DNA from: a virus
Direction: 5' to 3' (one strand)
IMG/VR virus record: IMGVR_UViG_3300010354_006541
Coordinates: 1 to 64,000 of that record
DNA: 64,000 bases
Made by a program: the position numbers and the translations under genes. A model generated the notes under the pieces. That model did not search any database and had not been told where the DNA came from. It saw only the letters and a program-made list of their open reading frames with translations. Positions 57,019 to 64,000 of the stretch are shown here, in pieces (within the stretch, counting starts at the first letter, position 1; the number at the start of each line of letters is the position of its first letter).

Positions 57019-57048
57019 GTACATACTTAGCGGATAAGTATGTACATG
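57016..57048. repeat. Perfect 14-bp inverted repeat holding both divergent start codons
   Basis: Arms 57016-57029 and 57035-57048 are exact reverse complements around a GCGGA spacer. Each arm carries TAAGTA-TGTAC-ATG reading outward, so both genes begin with the same element 27 bases apart. A second in-frame ATG lies inside each arm (57024 minus, 57040 plus). Confidence 0.8.
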
Positions 57049-57861
57049 ATTAGAGGTATTGGCGGTAAGCCCTACATAAATTTAGATCCTTTTTTGGATG
57101 TAAAAGGTTTTATAAATCTTCATGCAGAAATGTGTAAAGGATTCGCTTTGGCTAGAGATTATGCCAAAGAAGGAACTTGGATGAAGCCTGGCTTTGATCA
57201 AAGCAGAGGTAGTTATATTTGGAATTGGAAACCTATCTATAAAGCACATGAGGAGTATCTGGCATTACCAGACGATCATCCTATAAAGGTGCAGGGCAAA
57301 GAAATCTATCCTACAGATTTTAAGGACTATAAACAGCGCAATTTGTTTACACGTTATTTGAAAAGTTCTTTAGATGCCAATGATCCCTACATATATTATT
57401 TTTTATGGAACGAAGGCGATTGGAATGAACGTAATGCCGAACGTCAAAAGACTGAGGAAAGCCGATACTTTCCAGGTGTTGTCCGTTGGGTAGAAAATCT
57501 TCAGGAACAAGGTATCATAGATCGCATAGGTCGTGTGATATTTTTCCATTGTGATCATAATGGTAAAGCATTTGAACATAGAGATTTAGATGCAAATAAT
57601 GGTGTGTTTGAAAATGACTATTATACACCACACAATAATGAATTCATTCATATACGTTATAGAACTAGGCGAGGATTCTATATATGGGATCCGGATACCC
57701 AAGACAAACATTATGTAAACTCACATGCTACCTTTTGGAACGATCAAGATTGGCATGGAGGCGAATCAAGTCTTGAGCAAGAATACAGCCTACGAGTCGA
57801 CTGTAAATTTACACCCGAATTTAGACAGCGCATAGGTATAGATCATCTTAATTTTTACTAA
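57046..57861 (+). CDS. 2OG-Fe(II) oxygenase-like protein
   Basis: 271 residues from the ATG at 57046 (MIRGIGGKPYINLDPFLDVK). The HxD pair is H178/D180 (KAFEHRDLDANN), the distal His is H237 (QDWHGGESS) and R250 may bind 2-oxoglutarate (YSLRVDCKF). RVIFFHCDHNGKAFEH and the strand HIRYRTRRGFYIWDPD form the core. It is the largest of the eight oxygenases. It overlaps the next oxygenase by one base. Confidence 0.75.
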   Translation: MIRGIGGKPYINLDPFLDVKGFINLHAEMCKGFALARDYAKEGTWMKPGFDQSRGSYIWNWKPIYKAHEEYLALPDDHPIKVQGKEIYPTDFKDYKQRNLFTRYLKSSLDANDPYIYYFLWNEGDWNERNAERQKTEESRYFPGVVRWVENLQEQGIIDRIGRVIFFHCDHNGKAFEHRDLDANNGVFENDYYTPHNNEFIHIRYRTRRGFYIWDPDTQDKHYVNSHATFWNDQDWHGGESSLEQEYSLRVDCKFTPEFRQRIGIDHLNFY

Positions 57862-58355
57862 TGAAATACTTAGGTAATTATCAGTCATGGATTGATCCTC
57901 TCTGGGAACATTTAATAATGACCAGAGACGGTCAAGCCCGTCCCCGAGATTGGCCGCCGGCCACAGCGGTAGAATCTGCCGAATATTCTAAATATCAACT
58001 AGCAGGTTATGATCTAAATGCTGTTAATTGGTGGGTATATGAGTATGGGGACATATATGTAAATGTAAACCCTCCGTGGACCAAAGGAAAGATACACTGG
58101 TGGTTTACTAAAATGATGCCCGGACAGTTTATGCCAGTGCATACTGATCCTCATGCGCATGATCAAGAATGCTATAGATATTGGATTCCGTTACAAGACT
58201 TTCAAATCGGTCATATATTTCTATACGGAAATAAAATGATTAATGATTACAAGGCAGGGGATGTGTTTCAGTTTGAAAATGAAAGAGACCTTCATGGTGC
58301 AGCCAACATAGGTCATACTCCTAGGATTTCATTGCTGATTACCGAATATAAATAG
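57861..58355 (+). CDS. 2OG-Fe(II) oxygenase-like protein, compact type C
   Basis: A 164-residue protein: H94/D96 (GQFMPVHTDPH), H145 (RDLHGAANIG) and R155. The core is WWFTKMMPGQF, YRYWIPLQDFQIGHIFLYGN and DYKAGDVFQFENERD. It shares most motifs with the 59293-59772 gene (GQFMPMHVDPH, YWIPMQDYHPGHIF), a close paralogue on the other side of the rSAM. The stop codon region spells TATAAATAG, a possible late box for the next gene. Confidence 0.82.
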   Translation: MKYLGNYQSWIDPLWEHLIMTRDGQARPRDWPPATAVESAEYSKYQLAGYDLNAVNWWVYEYGDIYVNVNPPWTKGKIHWWFTKMMPGQFMPVHTDPHAHDQECYRYWIPLQDFQIGHIFLYGNKMINDYKAGDVFQFENERDLHGAANIGHTPRISLLITEYK

Positions 58356-58366
58356 ATTTCTAATCT

Positions 58367-59296
58367 ATGAATCAAAAAATCTATCTACCCAACAATGTAT
58401 CTATAATGGTCAATAATCTGTGCAACATGACTTGTAGTCATTGTGCAGGATTAGCCCTTTATGATTTTTTAGGCACATTTGACTGGGACGAATCTGCCGA
58501 GCGATACAAACGCTGGTCTGAAATTCTTGAAACAGAAAAACTTTCTATCTGCGGGGGTGAACCATATCTGCATCCGGATTTAGAAAACTGGTTTGACAAC
58601 ATTAGATCTTTATGGTCTAAAACTCCTATAGAGATTATGACCAACGGAACTAGATTATCAAAACGTATAGATTTATCTAGAAAGTTTATACAAGATGGTA
58701 ATTCGTGTATAGTAGTTTCCTGTCACGATTCTGCAACTTTTGATAGTATTCGTAATGATATTTTAGAAATACTAAAACCATGGAAAGAAAATTTTACATT
58801 CACAGAATCATCTAATGAAGGAATTAATTCGTGGAAAGGAATTAGTTATTTCATAGAGGGCAGAGAGGTAATAAAGTATCAATTAGTTGTAGATATGGTT
58901 CCGCCATATCATAAAAAGGTAGAACACGGAACAGTATATTTTGAAATGGGCGGAGATAGAGAAGCCAGTTATGCTAAATGTCCTTGGAGAGATGCGATAA
59001 CTTTTCAACACGGTATACTATACAAATGCCCCCCTGTGGTAAATTATGGTGAGGCTAAAACACAGGTAAAATATGAAGAAGCGGCTGCTATTGTTTTAGA
59101 CCAATACAAAGGCTGTGATCCATTTGATCAACAAGAAAATATAGAATATTTTTTTAACACTCTTCAACAATCTATTTCTGTATGTGAGTTATGTGCATTT
59201 GACAAACAGGAAGATACATTAAGTTTTAGTAGAAAGGTAGTGCTAGATCCTAGCATGAAGAAAAAATTCAGACAATTTAAAATACAAGAAATATGA
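58367..59296 (+). CDS. Radical SAM protein 7
   Basis: A 309-residue rSAM: NNLCNMTCSHCAG (C19, C23, C26) and LSICGGEPYLHPD. The C-terminus has AKCPWRDAITFQHGILYKCP and VCELCAFDKQ as auxiliary cluster ligands. It is sandwiched between the two compact oxygenases C and D, and overlaps D by 4 bases. The three probably act together. Confidence 0.9.
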   Translation: MNQKIYLPNNVSIMVNNLCNMTCSHCAGLALYDFLGTFDWDESAERYKRWSEILETEKLSICGGEPYLHPDLENWFDNIRSLWSKTPIEIMTNGTRLSKRIDLSRKFIQDGNSCIVVSCHDSATFDSIRNDILEILKPWKENFTFTESSNEGINSWKGISYFIEGREVIKYQLVVDMVPPYHKKVEHGTVYFEMGGDREASYAKCPWRDAITFQHGILYKCPPVVNYGEAKTQVKYEEAAAIVLDQYKGCDPFDQQENIEYFFNTLQQSISVCELCAFDKQEDTLSFSRKVVLDPSMKKKFRQFKIQEI

Positions 59297-59772
59297 AATA
59301 CATTGGTAATTTCTCAGAATACATAAAAGATGAATGGGTTGATGAAGTCTTAGCACTGCCTAGAGAATGGCCGAGACCTTTCTGTGAAAAAAGTAATGAG
59401 CATGAAAGATTGTCTAAAGCAGGCTACGATCTATCTCATTCTCATTGGGCTGTGGTTGAGCCGTATCATGTTAATTTTCAAATAGAATTTCCTTTTTTAA
59501 CACATATAACTCAATGGTGGATTGCCAGACTATTTCCTGGACAGTTTATGCCCATGCATGTCGACCCTCATCCCGATAACCAACAAGGGAATTTTTATTG
59601 GATTCCTATGCAGGATTATCATCCAGGACACATTTTTATTATCGAAGATGAATTTATCAAAGATTATAAAAAAGGTGATGTTTATGCATTTAATAATCTA
59701 AGAGACTATCACGGATCATCTAATATAGGAATGATTCCTAAACTGACTATATTGGTAGCAGAGTATTCATGA
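59293..59772 (+). CDS. 2OG-Fe(II) oxygenase-like protein, compact type D
   Basis: A 159-residue paralogue of type C: H89/D91 (GQFMPMHVDPHP), H140 (RDYHGSSNIG), K150 in place of the Arg. N-terminus MKYIGNFSEYIKDEWVDEVL matches MKYLGNYQSWIDPLWEHLI of type C. It overlaps neighbours by 4 bases each. Confidence 0.82.
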   Translation: MKYIGNFSEYIKDEWVDEVLALPREWPRPFCEKSNEHERLSKAGYDLSHSHWAVVEPYHVNFQIEFPFLTHITQWWIARLFPGQFMPMHVDPHPDNQQGNFYWIPMQDYHPGHIFIIEDEFIKDYKKGDVYAFNNLRDYHGSSNIGMIPKLTILVAEYS

Positions 59773-60422
59773 GAATAGGTTTTTTCGGTGACAGTTTTTG
59801 TATGGAGTTTGAAAACATACATAGTATAGAATATGGTTATGATACCTATCTTACTATGATAAAAGATTACTACTCTGCAGAAATAGTAAATCTAGGAGAA
59901 GGAGGAAGTTCAGTATGGGATGTAATCATCAACCAGTTTCCTTCATTTATAGATAATCCCCCGGACATTTGTTTTTTCTGTTGGACTGATCCAAATAGAA
60001 TATTTCATAGAACTTTTAGAAGTTTGACCGAGGGCAGTGTCTTACAATTAAAAGAAAAAGATATAACTGAAGATCATCAAAAACAAAAAGATGTCTTTGA
60101 AGCGGCTAAGCAGTATTTTTTAAAATTACACGATAACGAAAAATCTAAAATAGAAGCGATAGCCGCATTACATTATTTTGATGATTATATCTTAGAAAAA
60201 CTATCGCATAAAACTAAAATAGTACACATGTGGAGTTTTGAAAAGTACTACGATTGGAAACATGGTATTGGAATTAGTACTCCTCTTATAGAATTTACTA
60301 ATTTAAAAAATGAACACCCTCAAGAAGATTGGGCTCCTAATCACTTAGGCGATAGTGCAAAAAATCAAAAAGTATTTCAGTTGATTAAAGATACTATCGA
60401 TGCCCATCATCTGCTTGCATAG
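59769..60422 (+). CDS. SGNH/GDSL-like hydrolase
   Basis: A 217-residue protein: block I FFGDSFCMEF with the nucleophile Ser, block II IVNLGEGGSSVWD with the Gly, and a C-terminal PNHLGDSA that may hold the catalytic His. SGNH enzymes remove or add acyl groups on sugars, including O-antigen and peptidoglycan. It is the last plus-strand gene of its block, overlapping the convergent gene by 29 bases. Confidence 0.78.
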   Translation: MRIGFFGDSFCMEFENIHSIEYGYDTYLTMIKDYYSAEIVNLGEGGSSVWDVIINQFPSFIDNPPDICFFCWTDPNRIFHRTFRSLTEGSVLQLKEKDITEDHQKQKDVFEAAKQYFLKLHDNEKSKIEAIAALHYFDDYILEKLSHKTKIVHMWSFEKYYDWKHGIGISTPLIEFTNLKNEHPQEDWAPNHLGDSAKNQKVFQLIKDTIDAHHLLA

Positions 60423-61488
60423 TAAAGTTTATATCAACATTTTTAATTTTATTTTTTAAAGCAGAGACAACAGTATTTTGGGCTGTAAGTCTATGTTGTA
60501 AAGAATATTTCGCAGCAGTACCTTCATAACAAAAAATGTTTGATAAGTTGACTAGGGTTTTGAGATCGGGGTCAAGGTGATCGATTAATTCAAGATCGTT
60601 GAGCAGATCAGTTTTAATAAACTCATAATCTATACCATCTTTTTTAATACAGTTTTCTTTGTAATGGTCTAAAGACTTTTGATTATAATCATAGAAAACT
60701 ACAACACCACTAGTTATTAAATCCAGATATAGGGTACCGCTTGCAGGTATCACTACTTGATTATATCTTTCTGTAATACCAGTAGACCATTCTGTGTTTG
60801 TAGTATGAACAAACTCGTTTTTACAAAAATTAAATTTGTATTCTATATACTCCGAGTGTTTATAATATTCTTGTTCTACTTCGGGGTAGTAATGTTTTTT
60901 ATTGTTCCTAATAGATTCGTCAAATACTAATACAGGAAGATTGTTTTTGAAAGATAAACTTAATAGATTCCAACCGTGGCATCTATTATTATAAAGTTTT
61001 TCTGTTGTTCCTTTTGATACAGTCTTAGGAGTGTAATCGTCGTGAAAATTTTCTGTACTTCTTAACGGTTCTATCTGTTGATGCAGAACATTACATTCTA
61101 ATTTTCCCACTTCGGGGTAATTTAATTGTCTATAATATTTTAAATTAATAACATAACACTGATGATGTAGTTCGTAATAGGCATCGTATTTTGATCTATC
61201 TAATATATGACCTGCTAGAAAAAAATCATTTGTTATAAGATTGTTTAGAGAATCAAAAAATGCGTACCCGTTTATATACTCGGTTCCAGGGCTCATTATA
61301 ACAGCATAGTCGTAGTCAGCAAGTTTGCTTAAAAGACGATCTTCGTCTGTGTCTATTAATACTCTATATCCTTTGATATAGAGATTTGAGATTGTAAAAT
61401 CTAAAATATTTTGTATTGTGGTTTTAATTTCTTGGTTAGCATATGTTGAAATATCATTGACTATCCCAAAAATAATTTTATCGTTCAT
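60394..61488 (-). CDS. Protein of unknown function with a Rossmann-like C-terminal half
   Basis: A 364-residue protein. The N-terminal half (KIIFGIVNDISTYANQEIKT, YAVIMSPGTEYINGYAFFDS) looks like a glycosyltransferase-like or flavodoxin-like sheet. The C-terminal part (VVIPASGTLYLDLITSGVVV, FYDYNQKSLDHYKENC, LVNLSNIFCYEG) has the strand order of a methyltransferase-like fold, but no Gly-rich motif I is obvious. It overlaps rSAM 8 by 11 bases. Function not assigned. Confidence 0.5.
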   Translation of the reverse strand: MNDKIIFGIVNDISTYANQEIKTTIQNILDFTISNLYIKGYRVLIDTDEDRLLSKLADYDYAVIMSPGTEYINGYAFFDSLNNLITNDFFLAGHILDRSKYDAYYELHHQCYVINLKYYRQLNYPEVGKLECNVLHQQIEPLRSTENFHDDYTPKTVSKGTTEKLYNNRCHGWNLLSLSFKNNLPVLVFDESIRNNKKHYYPEVEQEYYKHSEYIEYKFNFCKNEFVHTTNTEWSTGITERYNQVVIPASGTLYLDLITSGVVVFYDYNQKSLDHYKENCIKKDGIDYEFIKTDLLNDLELIDHLDPDLKTLVNLSNIFCYEGTAAKYSLQHRLTAQNTVVSALKNKIKNVDINFTMQADDGHR

Positions 61489-62446
61489 CTTTATGAATTT
61501 TCAATACATTTATTTTATTCTTTTCGATCCCTATATATTCACCGGGACACATACTACATTCGTCTATACTACAATAATGTGTGGCAGCAAATCGATCCAA
61601 TTCTTCTTCGGTAGATGTTTCTAAATCTACAGGCTTATAGGCTAGATATTTCTGCCACTCGGGATCATCGACTAGATTATATTTTTCTAATAACCTTTTT
61701 AATGTGCCTAATGCGCCGCACTTATAAATTTTCTTATCGTGTAAAAAGGCACAGAACTGACTAGGACAACTATTTTTATATGCATCTGCAGGATTACTAT
61801 TGAAAGGTTTAGGTATTCCGTTTACTTTATTGACTATGGTTTGAAATACAGGAGATTCCATATAATGTATCCCCCAATTCTCTTTCATGTAGGTGATGTC
61901 GTTTGGATCTCTTGTCTCAAAGTTTATACCTTTGTTTTTAACATATTCTTTCCAGTTATCTGTTCCTGTTTCTAAGTTAAAAACATCATACCACCAAAGA
62001 TGAGCAGGCACGGTTTCTTCTAACCCTAGATTCTTTCCTATGGTGTGAACAGCATTGACCATTGCGTCTTTACTCATAAACAACGGAGTATGATTACAAA
62101 CCTGTACCCATACTCGATATTCCTTTACGAGGTCAACCACCCAGTCGATATTTTTATGCAATAACATGCCATTGGTAGACATGAAAATTGTTTTATTAGG
62201 TTCGATACTTCTTATACACTTGATAATTTCTAATATTTTATCTTTGTAAAGAAACGGTTCTCCACCAATCATACTCCAGTTTTCTACATCAAACTTTTCG
62301 TTGGCCAGTAGTATACTTTCTCTGATAGATTCTATACTAGGGCCTTCAAAATCTAATTCGTCACTTCTAGAGTCGCAATTGGAACAGGCTAGGTTACAGT
62401 TATTTCCGTAGAATGCATCTAATAATTTAATGTGTCTGTTTTTCAT
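61478..62446 (-). CDS. Radical SAM protein 8
   Basis: A 322-residue rSAM: GNNCNLACSNCDSRSDELDF (C17, C21, C24) and WSMIGGEPFLYKD. The C-terminus carries SCPSQFCAFL, KKIYKCGALG and HYCSIDECSMCPGEYIG, a rich set of auxiliary-cluster cysteines. It overlaps the oxygenase gene upstream by 20 bases. It ends the rSAM series in the window. Confidence 0.9.
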   Translation of the reverse strand: MKNRHIKLLDAFYGNNCNLACSNCDSRSDELDFEGPSIESIRESILLANEKFDVENWSMIGGEPFLYKDKILEIIKCIRSIEPNKTIFMSTNGMLLHKNIDWVVDLVKEYRVWVQVCNHTPLFMSKDAMVNAVHTIGKNLGLEETVPAHLWWYDVFNLETGTDNWKEYVKNKGINFETRDPNDITYMKENWGIHYMESPVFQTIVNKVNGIPKPFNSNPADAYKNSCPSQFCAFLHDKKIYKCGALGTLKRLLEKYNLVDDPEWQKYLAYKPVDLETSTEEELDRFAATHYCSIDECSMCPGEYIGIEKNKINVLKIHKDER

Positions 62447-63101
62447 ATTGTTTTCTGTAACTTCTTGCTACCAGTTCTACAAAATCGTTTTTTCGATTTC
62501 CGGGTATTCCGTGAGCGATCAAATGTATCCTAGACACATTAGAATTATTTACAAAACTATGTACGTTTCTAATATTAATAATAAATGCTTTACCTTCTGT
62601 AAAAGGCACTGTACCATGTCCTTCTAATGTCATAAAACAGTCTTGAGGATGTATAATGGCAATATTGATCGGTACTCCGAACTCAAGCATGTCTATGTCT
62701 TTTTCTCCCGGTAATCTTCCAGGAGCATCGCTGTGCGGGCGTATTCTTCCGCCAGGCTCTAATTCCATAAATCGAATTCGTCTATATTTTTCGTAAGGAA
62801 ATGCTTCCCAAAACTTTTTAATATTAGGGGTATGTTCGCTTATGCTAGTCCATTTATAAGGTACATCTTCCTCTTTGGTATACCCATAGTTTGTCCATGC
62901 TCCGGTCTTATCGACATCGATGCCATGTATACAACTACTGTTCCATCCCGGATGATCCGCTCCTCGATGATCTACAAACTTTGCCGCAGCGGTTTCTTTT
63001 TTCCATGCGTTCAGATCAAAATCAAGATCGAGTTCTAACCAACCAAAATTACTCTTATTCAATAGCCAATCTGCTATTTCGTACGAACTAGAATTTATCA
63101 T
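62427..63101 (-). CDS. Aspartyl/asparaginyl beta-hydroxylase-like oxygenase
   Basis: The ATG at 63101 (MINSSSYEIADWLLNKSN) is chosen because TAAGTA lies exactly 5 bases before it; the frame is open to 63155, but that would overlap the divergent gene. The 224-residue enzyme has H123/D125 (IRPHSDAPGRLPGE), H181 (NVHSFVNNSNVS) and R191. MELEPGGRIRPHSD followed by ITLEGHGTVPF-like sequence is characteristic of the Asp/Asn hydroxylase family. Confidence 0.85.
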   Translation of the reverse strand: MINSSSYEIADWLLNKSNFGWLELDLDFDLNAWKKETAAAKFVDHRGADHPGWNSSCIHGIDVDKTGAWTNYGYTKEEDVPYKWTSISEHTPNIKKFWEAFPYEKYRRIRFMELEPGGRIRPHSDAPGRLPGEKDIDMLEFGVPINIAIIHPQDCFMTLEGHGTVPFTEGKAFIINIRNVHSFVNNSNVSRIHLIAHGIPGNRKNDFVELVARSYRKQYEKQTH

Positions 63102-63140
63102 ATTATTACTTAGCACCATATTGTTTTCATAAGTAAGAGT
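63102..63140. promoter_or_regulatory. Back-to-back TAAGTA-N5-ATG elements of a divergent pair
   Basis: Minus strand TAAGTA (63107-63112), 5 bases, ATG at 63101. Plus strand TAAGTA (63130-63135), 5 bases, ATG at 63141. The halves form an imperfect inverted repeat (CATANTNTTACTTA against its complement). There is no Shine-Dalgarno on either side. Confidence 0.55.
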
Positions 63141-64000
63141 ATGACTGCTCCACATGATAAACGATCTCTGCCCTATGGAGGGGCCTTTTCTATTTTAGAT
63201 TCGGTAGTCATAGACTATATGAAAAGTCTGAATTTATTAGAAGGACTTTGGGAAGAAAATATTACTAAAGATTTTTGTACAGAGTACAAAGATTGGATAT
63301 CCAAAACTAAAAATAACGCAATAAAAGGATTAGATCTATTCCCTCATAGTGTCTATTCAAACGGTACTACGCAGGCTTTTGAAATGTTTTATATTAGAAA
63401 CAGGCACAGACGATTTAGATGTTTCAAAGGAGAATATCTGTACCATCAGTTGGCCTGGAGAAACAGTTGGACCGATTGGAAATTTATCGAAGACGATGCA
63501 TTGAGACCTAACGACGCTGTGGTTATCAGTTTACCTTTTTCTAATACAGGCAATGAACACGAACAGTTAGAATGGTTATTAGAGACCTGTACTAATTTAG
63601 GAATACCTGTACTAGTTGATTGTGCTTATTTCGGAGTATGCAATTATTTAAATTTTGATTTTACTTCGGTATGTATTACAGATGTAGTTTTTAGTTTAAG
63701 TAAAACTTTTCCTGTAGCACATGCTAGAATTGGCATGCGTTTGACTCGCACCGACGATGATGACCTAATGTTTGTCTACGATAAGATCAATTACAATAAT
63801 AGAATAGGTGCCAAACTGGGTTTAGAATTAATTAAGAATTTTAGTCCGGATTATATCTATGACAAATATGCCAACCAGCAAAAAGTAATCTGTGACGATC
63901 TTGACATAGAACCGTCTAATACAATATTGTTTGGATTAGACCATAAAGGCCGATATCCGGAGTATAGCAGAGGAACAAATACTAATCGTCTAGGTTTGTA
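63141..64000 (+). CDS. PLP-dependent aminotransferase-like protein, C-terminus cut off by the window edge
   Basis: The frame is open from the ATG at 63141 to the right edge (286 codons). The product reads as a fold-type-I aminotransferase. VYSNGTTQAFEMFY near residue 80 corresponds to the cofactor-phosphate turn. PVLVDCAYFGV supplies the Asp and Tyr that contact the PLP ring. DVVFSLSKTFPVAHARIGMR holds the Schiff-base Lys followed by the Arg-x-Gly typical of the family. It would transaminate or deaminate a sugar, amino acid or peptide-derived carbonyl. It shows the island continues past the window. Confidence 0.8.
   Translation, partial: MTAPHDKRSLPYGGAFSILDSVVIDYMKSLNLLEGLWEENITKDFCTEYKDWISKTKNNAIKGLDLFPHSVYSNGTTQAFEMFYIRNRHRRFRCFKGEYLYHQLAWRNSWTDWKFIEDDALRPNDAVVISLPFSNTGNEHEQLEWLLETCTNLGIPVLVDCAYFGVCNYLNFDFTSVCITDVVFSLSKTFPVAHARIGMRLTRTDDDDLMFVYDKINYNNRIGAKLGLELIKNFSPDYIYDKYANQQKVICDDLDIEPSNTILFGLDHKGRYPEYSRGTNTNRLGL

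Noticed and set aside
1-64000. Integrase, transposase, attachment sites, replication origin
   Set aside because: No gene or repeat pair supporting these was found; direct repeats seen are coding repeats in fibres.

Overview
This window is one contiguous stretch of a large, AT-rich, tailed-phage genome. The T4-like replication and folding genes (gp44-type clamp loader, GroES-like gp31 analogue, PhoH, ThyX, dCMP deaminase), the fibre genes, the overlapping gene ends and the late-promoter-like TAAATA boxes point to a myovirus-like phage of marine or freshwater type. The host is probably Gram-negative: there is a two-part spanin, and genes for LPS-type sugar chemistry (KdsA, glycosyltransferase). 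No integrase, insertion sequence, CRISPR array or rRNA was seen. No gap between genes exceeds about 150 bases.

Layout. (1) 1-4670, minus strand: a truncated dnaJ, then a lysis block (3TM-type holin, DUF4337 membrane protein, o-spanin, i-spanin, GH19 endolysin) and two unknown genes. (2) 4813-5553, plus strand: phoH. (3) 5568-10401, minus strand: a tight nucleotide and replication operon (dCMP deaminase, DUF2452, ferredoxin, clamp loader, cytidylyltransferase, MazG-like, GroES-like, a DnaE-like fragment). (4) 10401-28576, minus strand: an 18-kb tail-fibre/adhesin operon. It holds several proteins with a common N-terminal module, Ig-like and LamG domains, a subtilisin-like protease, and a 2258-residue fibre ending in a peptidase-G2-like domain. 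(5) 28643-34518: host-takeover and metabolic genes (IscU, IscA, Fe/Mn superoxide dismutase, UV endonuclease UvdE, KdsA, QueD, a dockerin-like membrane protein). (6) 34629-42125, minus strand: a surface-glycan-type gene, a fibre-like protein, many small conserved phage genes, ThyX, a histone-H1-like protein and an unusual tRNA-like gene.

(7) 42230-64000 is the striking part. It is a biosynthetic island whose genes alternate between strands in blocks. It contains eight radical-SAM proteins and eight small 2-oxoglutarate/Fe(II)-oxygenase-like proteins with visible HxD...H triads. With them are a truncated UDP-sugar dehydrogenase, an epimerase, a methyltransferase-like protein, two mini-SDRs, a PP-loop ATP pyrophosphatase, a pair of kinase-like paralogues, a GNAT-like protein, an SGNH hydrolase and a PLP aminotransferase that runs off the right edge. 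I know of no characterised phage pathway with this make-up.

Regulation visible in the sequence falls into two classes. Several minus-strand genes have near-perfect sigma-70 promoters (TTGACA-N17-TATAAT type) and, where a leader follows, Shine-Dalgarno starts. In contrast, at least nine transcription-unit-leading genes have TAA(A/G)TA placed 4-5 bases before the ATG and no Shine-Dalgarno, which predicts leaderless late-type transcripts. This pattern marks all three divergent junctions of the biosynthetic island. One of them is a perfect 14-bp inverted repeat containing both start codons. The leader of queD can fold as an H-type pseudoknot, a candidate riboswitch.
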